DNA of 7,054 nt. Source: TMP-24 sp031376305 (GTDB lineage: Bacteria > Pseudomonadota > Alphaproteobacteria > Rhodobacterales > Rhodobacteraceae). Numbering within the stretch: the stretch's first letter is position 1; each line of letters begins with the position of its first letter. A program made the translations under genes and the position numbers. Location: assembly GCA_031376305.1 (NCBI GenBank), contig JANMDM010000015.1, positions 1 through 7,054 of the forward strand, written 5' to 3'. Below are positions 1 to 4,728 of this stretch, piece after piece. Under the pieces are notes generated by a model that was given only the letters and a program-made list of their open reading frames with translations, was not told where the DNA came from and searched no databases.

Positions 1-9
1 GCGCGTTAA

Positions 10-30
10 GGACCGGTAAATTTCCGGCCC
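10..30 (-). terminator. possible carA terminator hairpin
   Basis: The stretch can fold into a stem of CCGG pairing with CCGG (13-16 with 24-27), extended across one A/C mismatch by two G-C pairs, around the 7-base loop TAAATTT. It lies about 30 bases beyond the carA stop codon. There is no proper T-run after it on the minus strand (only TTAA), so this is a weak intrinsic terminator at best. Nothing else is recognisable in bases 1-60. Confidence 0.3.
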
Positions 31-60
31 GCTGCCAAAAGATTTGCGGGCAACCGTGCC

Positions 61-1227
61 CTATGCGGCGCGGCGCAGCCGCATGGCTTCGGCGAACCGT
101 TCGAACAGATAAAAACTGTCTTGCGGGCCGGGGCTGGCCTCTGGGTGGTGCTGCACGGAAAACACCGGGCGGTCGGCCAGACGAATCCCGCAGTTCGATC
201 CGTCGAACAGGCTGACATGGGTTTCGAGAACGCCTTTGGGCAGCGTCTGGCTATCCACCGCAAACCCGTGGTTCATCGAGGTGATTTCGACCTTGCCGCT
301 TTCCATGTCCTTGACCGGGTGGTTGGCGCCGTGATGGCCGTGGTTCATCTTGATGGTCTTGGCCCCCAGCGCCAGCGCCAGCATCTGATGGCCAAGGCAG
401 ATGCCGAACAGCGGGATGTCGCGTTTCAGCACGCCTTGAATCATCGGCACCGCATAAACGCCGGTTGCCGCAGGATCACCGGGGCCGTTCGAGAGAAACA
501 CCCCATCGGGGTTCAGCGCCAACACATCTTCGGCGGTGGCCGTGGCTGGCAGCACTGTCACATCGCAGCCAACGGACGCCAGACAGCGCAGGATATTGCG
601 TTTGGCGCCGTAATCCACCGCGACCACCTTGAAGCCGTCGCCACTGCGTTGCCCGTATCCCGCAGGCCAGGCCCAGCGGGTTTCATTCCAGCGGTAGCTT
701 TGCGCGCAGGTCACGTCCTTGGCCAGATCAAGGCCCACAAGCCCGGTCCAGGCGCGGGCTTTGGCCACCAGGGCGGCGATGTCGAATTTGCCCTCGGGAT
801 CATGGGCCAGCGCCACATGCGGGGCCCCTTGCTGGCGGATGGCGCGGGTCAGCCGCCGCGTGTCCAGCCCGCCGATGCCGATGCGGCCGCGCCGGGCCAG
901 CCAGCCGACCATCGGTTCCACCGCGCGCCAGTTCGACGGCTCGGTCGGGTCCCATTTCACCACCATGCCGGCGGCGACCGGCTCGGCGGTCTCGTCATCT
1001 TCGGGGGTGACACCGACATTGCCTATATGCGGAAAGGTGAAGGTCACGACCTGTCCGGCATAGCTTGGGTCGGTCATAATCTCCTGATAGCCGCTCATCG
1101 CGGTGTTGAAGACCAGCTCCGCCACCGTCTGGCCGGTGGCCCCAAAGCCCTTGCCATAAAACACCGTGCCATCGGCAAGCGCCAAGCAGGCGGTAGGCTT
1201 AGCCTGAGACTGGGCTTCCCCGAGCAT
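61..1227 (-). CDS. carA: carbamoyl-phosphate synthase, small (glutaminase) subunit
   Basis: CarA hydrolyses glutamine and passes ammonia to CarB, which makes carbamoyl phosphate for arginine and pyrimidine synthesis; it is cytosolic. The 388-residue product has the usual length. The N-terminal CPSase domain (about 10-150) opens with LALADGTVFYGKGFG and contains FNTAMSGYQEIMTDPSYAGQ. The C-terminal class I glutamine amidotransferase domain (about 200-380) has SNGPGDP (246-252), the nucleophile Cys277 in FGICLGHQ, and His361/Glu363 in QHHPEASPGP, so the triad is complete and offset by a constant 8 from the E. coli positions Cys269/His353/Glu355. The ATG at 1227 is chosen because GGGAG lies 8 bases upstream and homology begins just after it. 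The frame stays open to 1455, but that extension has no family similarity and would overlap yqeY. carB is not in the window. The gene is divergent from yqeY. Confidence 0.97.
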   Translation of the reverse strand: MLGEAQSQAKPTACLALADGTVFYGKGFGATGQTVAELVFNTAMSGYQEIMTDPSYAGQVVTFTFPHIGNVGVTPEDDETAEPVAAGMVVKWDPTEPSNWRAVEPMVGWLARRGRIGIGGLDTRRLTRAIRQQGAPHVALAHDPEGKFDIAALVAKARAWTGLVGLDLAKDVTCAQSYRWNETRWAWPAGYGQRSGDGFKVVAVDYGAKRNILRCLASVGCDVTVLPATATAEDVLALNPDGVFLSNGPGDPAATGVYAVPMIQGVLKRDIPLFGICLGHQMLALALGAKTIKMNHGHHGANHPVKDMESGKVEITSMNHGFAVDSQTLPKGVLETHVSLFDGSNCGIRLADRPVFSVQHHPEASPGPQDSFYLFERFAEAMRLRRAA

Positions 1228-1306
1228 GGTGCGACTCCCGATGTGCAAGATTTTGCGGAAACTACGGTTGGTGGCGGGCCGGGTCAAGGGGCGGGTTGAA
1301 AATGAA

Positions 1307-1315
1307 TTTATAGCA
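1307..1315 (-). promoter_or_regulatory. candidate extended -10 promoter for carA
   Basis: Read on the minus strand, TGC-TATAAA forms an extended -10 element about 80 bases upstream of the carA ATG. The -35 region is poor (T-rich, no TTGACA-like match). It lies in the only AT-rich patch between carA and yqeY. This is a pattern match only, with no experimental support. Confidence 0.35.
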
Positions 1316-1327
1316 AAAACAAGGCTT

Positions 1328-1336
1328 TGATAAAAT
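1328..1336 (+). promoter_or_regulatory. candidate extended -10 promoter for yqeY
   Basis: TGA-TAAAAT reads as an extended -10 element on the plus strand, about 75 bases before the yqeY ATG and only 12 bases from the matching element on the other strand. No convincing -35 is present. The two elements point away from each other and could serve the divergent genes carA and yqeY. Confidence 0.3.
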
Positions 1337-1410
1337 TGATGGTGGTTGTGGGGCGCGGCAACTGCGGCTATCGTCGCGGACAACCGGCCAAAACCTGAAC
1401 GGAGCATCCG

Positions 1411-1863
1411 ATGGACCTGATTTCGCGTCTCAAAACCGCGCAGACCGAGGCGCAAAAGGCCCGCAACGCCGATCGGCTTTCGACCCTGCGGTTGGTATCA
1501 GCGGCGATCAAGGACCGCGAGATTGCGGCGCGTACCACCGAGGGATCAGTGGGCGATGCCGAGGTGCTGGCGTTGTTGGGCAAGATGGTCAAACAGCGTC
1601 AGGAAAGCGCCAAGGTGTATGTGCAGGGCGGGCGGGCCGAGCTGGCGGAAAAAGAACTGGCCGAGGTGCGGGTGATCGAGGAATTCCTGCCCAAGGCCCT
1701 GACCGCTGATGAAGCTGCTGCGGCGGTTGATGCGGCGATCACCGAGGCGGGGGCGAGCTCGATCAAGGATATGGGCAAGGTCATGGCGGTGCTGAAGGCA
1801 AAATACACCGGCCAGATGGATTTCGGCGCGGTGGGGGCGGTGTTGAAGGCACGGTTGGGATAA
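1411..1863 (+). CDS. yqeY: GatB/YqeY domain-containing protein
   Basis: The 150-residue product is an all-helical GatB/YqeY-family protein. The domain resembles the tail of GatB, the subunit of the tRNA-dependent amidotransferase, but the free-standing proteins have no firmly established function. Recognisable family stretches are LSTLRLVSAAIKDREIAAR (23-41), a lysine/glutamine-rich segment KMVKQRQESAKVY (58-70), EVRVIEEFLPKALTADE (85-101) and the C-terminal ASSIKDMGKVMAVLKAKYTG (115-134) followed by QMDF. The length is normal for the family. The ATG at 1411 has GGAG six bases upstream. It is divergent from carA, an arrangement I recall from other alphaproteobacteria. A diverged second copy of residues 115-138 occurs at 2690-2800. 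Confidence 0.93.
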   Translation: MDLISRLKTAQTEAQKARNADRLSTLRLVSAAIKDREIAARTTEGSVGDAEVLALLGKMVKQRQESAKVYVQGGRAELAEKELAEVRVIEEFLPKALTADEAAAAVDAAITEAGASSIKDMGKVMAVLKAKYTGQMDFGAVGAVLKARLG

Positions 1864-1903
1864 GCGTCCGGCCCGTGACTTTATAGCAAGCAGGACAGTC
1901 AGG

Positions 1904-2464
1904 ATGATAGAAATTGTCCCCTACCGGGCGGCTTGGCCGGACGAGTACCGCAAGGTTGCCGCAGATTTGCGCAAGGCGCTGGGCGACACTGTGTTGGCGC
2001 TTCATCATATTGGTTCGACGGCGGTGCCGGGGTTGGTGGCCAAAGACATCATCGACATCCAGTTGACCGTGGCTGACCTTGGGGTTTCGCGGGCAGCACG
2101 GCTGGAGCCGTTGGGGTTGGTTCTGGCCAGGCCAATCTGCGATCATTGCCCGGCGGGTCTGGATCTGCCGTCCGTCGAGCTTGGAAAGCAGATGTTCAAG
2201 GCTATGGGGCGGGCGGTCAATCTGCATATCCGCCAAAGCGGGCGGTTTAACCAACGCTATCCGGTGCTGGTGCGGGATTATCTTCGGGCCGACCCGGCGG
2301 CAGCAAAAGCGTATGGGGAAATCAAGCAGCAGTTGGCGCGGCGTTTCCCTGACGGCGAGGAAGCCTATTACGATATCAAGGATCCGGTCTCGGACATGCT
2401 GTTTTCGGCGGCCAGCCTTTGGGCCGAACAGCAGGGTTGGGTTATGCCGCTGTCGGACAACTAA
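1904..2464 (+). CDS. GrpB family (UPF0157) protein, nucleotidyltransferase fold
   Basis: The 186-residue product matches the GrpB/UPF0157 family from its first residues (MIEIVPYRAAWPDEY, the usual opening). The nucleotidyltransferase-like signature is present: HHIGSTAVPGLVAKDIIDIQ (34-53), with Gly37-Ser38 and acidic residues Asp48 and Asp51 as candidate metal/nucleotide ligands. Further family-like motifs are NLHIR (106-110) and YYDIKDP (155-161). Members occur alone or fused to dephospho-CoA kinase in some bacteria; their substrate is not established, so none is named here. The ATG at 1904 follows an AGGAC-type ribosome site (1892-1896) and starts 40 bases after the yqeY stop, so the two could be co-transcribed. 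No terminator is evident between them. Confidence 0.9.
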   Translation: MIEIVPYRAAWPDEYRKVAADLRKALGDTVLALHHIGSTAVPGLVAKDIIDIQLTVADLGVSRAARLEPLGLVLARPICDHCPAGLDLPSVELGKQMFKAMGRAVNLHIRQSGRFNQRYPVLVRDYLRADPAAAKAYGEIKQQLARRFPDGEEAYYDIKDPVSDMLFSAASLWAEQQGWVMPLSDN

Positions 2465-2484
2465 AGGCTTAATCCGTCGCGCCG

Positions 2485-2685
2485 CTACTGCACGGCGGCA
2501 AAAGCTGCGCACAGCTCCGCCGCCAAAACGAGGCGCGCCTCGGGGGACAAGAACGCCCCGATCTCGACCTCGCGGTCATTGCCGGAAAGGGTCAGGTACT
2601 GCGGCACCCGGCCGCCGGTTTAATGCAGGGTGACGCGCACTCAATAGGGGTTCGCCTGCCAGAGTTGCTTGGTACCGTCCGCGGC
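2485..2685 (-). pseudogene. relic of DUF2244 membrane protein gene, C-terminal third
   Basis: Read on the minus strand in one unbroken frame from 2685 down to the TAG at 2485-2487, this is the C-terminal part of a DUF2244 protein: AADGTKQLWQANPY, stop, VRVTLH, stop, TGGRVPQYLTL, then REVEIGAFLSPEARLVLAAEL. Aligned by eye with the intact DUF2244 protein encoded at 4187-4717, about 37 of 65 positions are identical, and 16 bases (2647-2662 and 4349-4364) match exactly. Two nonsense codons interrupt it. The TGA at 2641-2643 replaces the conserved Trp of NPYW/NPHW (one-base change from TGG). The TAA at 2617-2619 stands where the intact copy has Pro; the ancestral codon may have been Glu (GAA), but that is a guess. 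There are no frameshifts. The N-terminal two thirds, including the membrane segments, are missing: upstream of 2685 the sequence changes abruptly to the YqeY relic on the other strand. Confidence 0.87.
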
Positions 2686-2689
2686 AATC

Positions 2690-2800
2690 GCCAGCTCGAT
2701 CCGCGACATGGGCAAGGTGATGGTTGTCTTGAAAGACGAATACTCCGGGCAAATGGATTTTGCCGAGATAGCACTACGGGTTAACGATATGCTGGCGAGA
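2690..2800 (+). pseudogene. relic of yqeY, C-terminal fragment
   Basis: The plus-strand frame here reads ASSIRDMGKVMVVLKDEYSG followed by QMDF, matching residues 115-138 of the intact YqeY protein at 19 of 24 positions with no gap. Similarity then fades (AEIALRVNDMLAR against GAVGAVLKARLG). The first 114 residues of YqeY are absent, since the DUF2244 relic occupies that place, and no stop codon follows at the expected position: the frame runs on to 2896 through unrelated codons. The only in-frame start nearby is a TTG at 2669 inside the other relic, with no ribosome site, so translation is unlikely. It is in direct orientation to yqeY, about 940 bases downstream of the matching part. Confidence 0.78.
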
Positions 2801-2849
2801 TGGCCTGAGCGACATCCTTGGCAAGATGATGCCAGCATGGGATACATCA

Positions 2850-2871
2850 GGGTCGGAAACGGCCCCTTTTT
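2850..2871 (+). terminator. intrinsic terminator-like hairpin
   Basis: GGGTCG (2850-2855) pairs with CGGCCC (2860-2865), with one G-U wobble, around a GAAA tetraloop, and is followed by C and five T residues (2867-2871), the classical plus-strand intrinsic terminator layout. It lies 50 bases after the YqeY relic, where a yqeY terminator could have been, and only 15 bases before the AraC-family start codon. It therefore ends upstream transcription or lies in that gene's leader. Confidence 0.6.
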
Positions 2872-2876
2872 GCTTT

Positions 2877-2880
2877 GGAG
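2877..2880 (+). promoter_or_regulatory. ribosome binding site deciding the GTG start at 2887
   Basis: GGAG at 2877-2880 lies six bases before the GTG at 2887, ideal spacing. The in-frame TTG at 2875 overlaps this site and the ATG at 2926 has only a weak purine stretch before it, so GTG 2887 is preferred. Confidence 0.55.
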
Positions 2881-2886
2881 TGTTGT

Positions 2887-3540
2887 GTGGCGGTAGTGGT
2901 TCTTGAGATATGGCGGGCAGAGCGCATGTCGGCCGATCCCTTCACGATCTATCCTGATGGCTGCCGGGATGTGATCTGGTATGCCCTGCCGGGCGAAGCA
3001 CCACGCTGGCGGTTGACCGCGCTTGATCTTACGTCGCGGCTGCTTGTCGGAGTAACCGGCGCATCTATGCAAGGGTTTCGGTTGCGGCCAGGGGCAATGG
3101 TTTCGCCCGACTTACTGTGCGGGGCACTGCGGCAAGACACGCCCGAAGACGCGGAGGCTGCGATTGCGGCGCTATCTGTGGTGCCAGTCAATCTGGCTGA
3201 AGTTCTTGCCGCTTGCGCGGCGTTGCCCGCGGGTGGCGTAGAGGGGTTGGCGCGTCGGCTTGGAGTTTCGGTGCGGACGGTGCAGCGCTTGGTGGTTGAC
3301 GCAACGGCGCAGGGGCCGCTTTACTGGCTGCGGCTGGCGCGGCTGCGCGCCGCGTTGCAATCTGGGCAGGCAGGCGAGCCTTTGGCGCAGGCAGCGGCAG
3401 GGGCGGGCTTCGCCGATCAGGCGCATTTCAGCCGCGAGGCGCGGGCCTTCCATGGGGAAAGCCCGGCGCGGTTGTTGAATAACCCTCGTGCGATGGCTGC
3501 AATTCTGGCGCCGGGCTTTGGGGCGGTTGAGCCGGGTTAA
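2887..3540 (+). CDS. AraC-family helix-turn-helix transcriptional regulator
   Basis: The product, 217 residues from the GTG, is a DNA-binding regulator. The N-terminal half (about 18-110) resembles the DUF6597-type sensor domain of some AraC proteins, with FTIYPDGCRDVIW (19-31) as its clearest motif. The C-terminal half holds the paired AraC helix-turn-helix: LARRLGVSVRTVQRLV (121-136) and AAAGAGFADQAHFSREARAF (169-188) followed by HGESPARLL, the latter being the well-conserved AraC signature (GFxDxxHFSRxFRxxxGxSP-like). The ligand is unknown. An alternative start is the ATG at 2926, which would remove 13 residues before the sensor domain. It is convergent with the VOC gene, the stop codons overlapping in TTAA. 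AraC proteins of this type are often found beside VOC proteins, so the pair may act together; that is inference. No convincing promoter is seen: the region just upstream is terminator and gene relic. Confidence 0.86.
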   Translation: MAVVVLEIWRAERMSADPFTIYPDGCRDVIWYALPGEAPRWRLTALDLTSRLLVGVTGASMQGFRLRPGAMVSPDLLCGALRQDTPEDAEAAIAALSVVPVNLAEVLAACAALPAGGVEGLARRLGVSVRTVQRLVVDATAQGPLYWLRLARLRAALQSGQAGEPLAQAAAGAGFADQAHFSREARAFHGESPARLLNNPRAMAAILAPGFGAVEPG

Positions 3541-3926
3541 GCCGGGGGCGTGACCTTGGTGCAGATTTCAACCATGGTGCCATCAGGGGTTTGCACATAG
3601 GCAGTGGTCTGGCCCCATTCCATGTATTCGACCCCCTGTACCAGCCTGGCCCCAGCCTTTACGGCGCGATCTAAGGCGGTTGCCACATTCTCGGTTTCAA
3701 AGGCGATCTCGAAACAGGGGGCCGCGGGTGGCTTGGTTGCCACGGTTTTGCCAAGCTGTTGCATCAGCGCGATGGAGCAGAAGGATAGCTTGGTCTCGCC
3801 GGTGATCAACTCGCCGAAACCGCCGCTTTTGTGCAGGAAACCTTGCTCCAGGCCAAAGGCAGCGGCATAGAAGGCCAGCGTGGCGGGGACATCAGCAACG
3901 TAGAGGATGGTGTAGCGAAAGATCAT
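3537..3926 (-). CDS. VOC family (glyoxalase/bleomycin-resistance fold) protein
   Basis: The 129-residue product is a single-chain vicinal-oxygen-chelate protein of normal length. It opens with MIFRYTILYVADVPATLAFY and AAFGL (22-26), the usual first beta-alpha unit. The middle has FGELITGETKLSFCS (37-51), and the second half contains CFEIAFETENVATALDRAVK (71-90), AGARLVQGVEYMEWGQTTAY (91-110) and the family-typical VQTPDGTMVEIC (111-122). Glu120 sits where many VOC proteins carry a metal ligand, but the substrate cannot be told: the fold covers glyoxalases, dioxygenases and antibiotic-binding proteins. The ATG at 3926 has AGGAG six bases upstream. The frame is open back to 4157, but that extension lacks homology and runs through palindromic intergenic DNA. 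It is convergent with the AraC-family gene and codirectional with, but separated from, the DUF2244/ctaD/cycA block. Confidence 0.92.
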   Translation of the reverse strand: MIFRYTILYVADVPATLAFYAAAFGLEQGFLHKSGGFGELITGETKLSFCSIALMQQLGKTVATKPPAAPCFEIAFETENVATALDRAVKAGARLVQGVEYMEWGQTTAYVQTPDGTMVEICTKVTPPA

Positions 3927-3947
3927 GTCTGGCTCCTGTTGATTGTG

Positions 3948-3960
3948 GGCATCTGATGCC
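3948..3960. promoter_or_regulatory. 13-bp palindrome upstream of the VOC gene
   Basis: GGCATC-T-GATGCC is a perfect inverted repeat with a one-base centre, 22-34 bases upstream of the VOC start codon. Size and place fit an operator for a dimeric regulator or a short leader hairpin. No matching copy is seen at the AraC-family gene, so the link is unproven. Confidence 0.3.
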
Positions 3961-4088
3961 ATGGCCCGCAGGTCACCGGATTGAAGATTTGCGACAACGA
4001 AGCATGAAAGCTTGGGCCGCGCGCTATTTTTGATTTTGGCGCAGCGGCTAGAATCCTGAACAGCGCGGATGCTGCGATTTTGCTTAGC

Positions 4089-4122
4089 GCTTGTCTGGCG
4101 ATGATAGAATCGCCAAACAAGC
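4089..4122. repeat. stem-loop, 14-bp arms with one mismatch
   Basis: GCTTGTCTGGCGAT (4089-4102) pairs with ATCGCCAAACAAGC (4109-4122) at 13 of 14 positions around a six-base loop. It lies in the 260-base spacer between the VOC and DUF2244 genes. It shares TGTCTGGCGA with the second stem-loop at 4142-4185, suggesting two members of one small palindromic repeat family. Confidence 0.6.
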
Positions 4123-4141
4123 TCTAACCTTTTGTTCTTGC

Positions 4142-4185
4142 GCGTGTCTGGCGACAAAACCGGATTCCACTTTTGTCAGACACGC
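4142..4185 (-). terminator. long stem-loop just after the DUF2244 stop
   Basis: GCGTGTCTG (4142-4150) pairs with CAGACACGC (4177-4185), and ACAAAA (4154-4159) with TTTTGT (4171-4176), leaving a three-base bulge (GCG) and an 11-base loop: 15 perfect pairs. It begins one base beyond the DUF2244 stop codon, so it probably ends or protects the 3' end of the ctaD/DUF2244 transcript. No T-run follows on the minus strand, so it may instead be a REP-like palindromic element. Confidence 0.5.
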
Positions 4186-4186
4186 T

Positions 4187-4717
4187 TTAGCGCAACGAAG
4201 CCAATAATTGCGTGAGATCACGCGCGAGTGCCACGCGTTCATCTGCGGACAGGAACGCCCCCAATTCCACTTCGCGGGGGCCACCCTTGAGGGTGAGGTA
4301 GTTTGGCACCGGGCCGATTGTGGGATGCAGCTCTATCCGCACCCAATGGGGGTTCGCCTGCCAGCATTGTTCGGTTCCGTCGGCGGCCCGGTGACGCAGT
4401 GTCGCGAGGTCTTTATCAAGGGACAACACTTCATAGACTTGTGCATCGCGGTTGTTGCGCAGCAGCGCCCACCAGATACCCGCCACCGCGATGCTGACCA
4501 AGGGCAGCAGTATCCAAATGGCCCCGGTGCCCAACACTGCCAGCAGCGGCACAGCCGACAGCGCCGCAGTGATACTGATGAAGCCGACAAACCCCGGCGC
4601 TGACAGCGACCGGTGCGGCCACAGATGCAACTCGCGGTCTGGGGCCAAGGCGTCAAGCGACATGGCCCCGGATTTCTCCGGGGCCATGTCTGATCGTGTT
4701 ACCCATTGGTACGGCAT
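4187..4717 (-). CDS. DUF2244 domain-containing integral membrane protein
   Basis: The 176-residue product belongs to the DUF2244 family, small membrane proteins of unknown function common in alphaproteobacteria. Motifs are ELHLWPHRSL (29-38), two adjacent hydrophobic segments (about 43-63 and 67-85, IWILLPLVSIAVAGIWWAL) and a C-terminal soluble region with WQANPHWVRIELHPTIGPVP (119-138), YLTLKGGPREVELGAFLS (140-157) and ERVALARDL (160-168). Start: the ATG at 4717 gives MPYQW, as I recall from other members, but no clear ribosome site precedes it. It lies 11 bases beyond the ctaD stop, so translational coupling is likely. ATGs at 4688 and 4664 are alternatives; the latter would place the 12-bp palindrome upstream of the gene. 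Close linkage to ctaD suggests, but does not show, a role in oxidase biogenesis. A broken second copy of the C-terminal region lies at 2485-2685. Confidence 0.92.
   Translation of the reverse strand: MPYQWVTRSDMAPEKSGAMSLDALAPDRELHLWPHRSLSAPGFVGFISITAALSAVPLLAVLGTGAIWILLPLVSIAVAGIWWALLRNNRDAQVYEVLSLDKDLATLRHRAADGTEQCWQANPHWVRIELHPTIGPVPNYLTLKGGPREVELGAFLSADERVALARDLTQLLASLR
4661..4688 (-). repeat. perfect 12-bp palindrome at the start of the DUF2244 gene
   Basis: CATGGCCCCGGA (4661-4672) is exactly complementary to TCCGGGGCCATG (4677-4688). On the transcribed (minus) strand the loop is GAAA, a stable GNRA tetraloop. It starts about 40 bases beyond the ctaD stop and 30 bases inside the DUF2244 reading frame, where it encodes MAPEKSGAM. 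It may protect the ctaD 3' end or lower downstream expression; the effect is inferred. Confidence 0.7.
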
Positions 4718-4728
4718 ATGCCCGAGGC

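Noticed and set aside
121..1299. Long plus-strand open frame of 392 codons
   Set aside because: It is antisense to carA. The composition (rich in Arg, Gly, His, Gln) is that of a shadow frame in GC-rich DNA, and no motif is recognisable.
1228..1455. N-terminal extension of carA by 76 codons
   Set aside because: The frame is open, but the added residues show no CarA similarity, the ATG at 1227 has its own ribosome site, and the extension would overlap yqeY and its promoter region.
1781..2512. Minus-strand open frame of 243 codons opposite the GrpB gene
   Set aside because: The plus-strand frame has clear GrpB motifs; this one has none and overlaps yqeY.
2485..2800. Insertion sequence or other mobile element as the cause of the scar
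   Set aside because: I see no transposase fragment, terminal inverted repeats or target-site duplication flanking the relics; both parts are recognisable chromosomal genes.
2818..2846. Sigma70-like promoter (TTGGCA, 17 bases, GATACA) for the AraC-family gene
   Set aside because: The -10 is poor and the predicted start would fall inside the terminator hairpin, so I do not list it as a feature.
2669..2896. A possible 75-residue protein starting at TTG
   Set aside because: It starts inside the DUF2244 relic without a ribosome site, crosses the YqeY relic and continues through a terminator hairpin; a chance read-through frame.
2641..3072. Minus-strand open frame ending in the DUF2244 relic
   Set aside because: Only its last residues (AADGTKQLWQANPY) are DUF2244-like; the rest is antisense to the YqeY relic and the AraC-family gene.
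3927..4157. N-terminal extension of the VOC protein by 77 codons
   Set aside because: The VOC domain begins at the ATG at 3926 with AGGAG upstream. The extension is basic, has no family similarity and covers the palindromic spacer.
4089..4185. CRISPR-like repeat array
   Set aside because: Only two imperfect palindromic units of different sequence are present, without regular identical repeats or spacers, and no cas genes are nearby.
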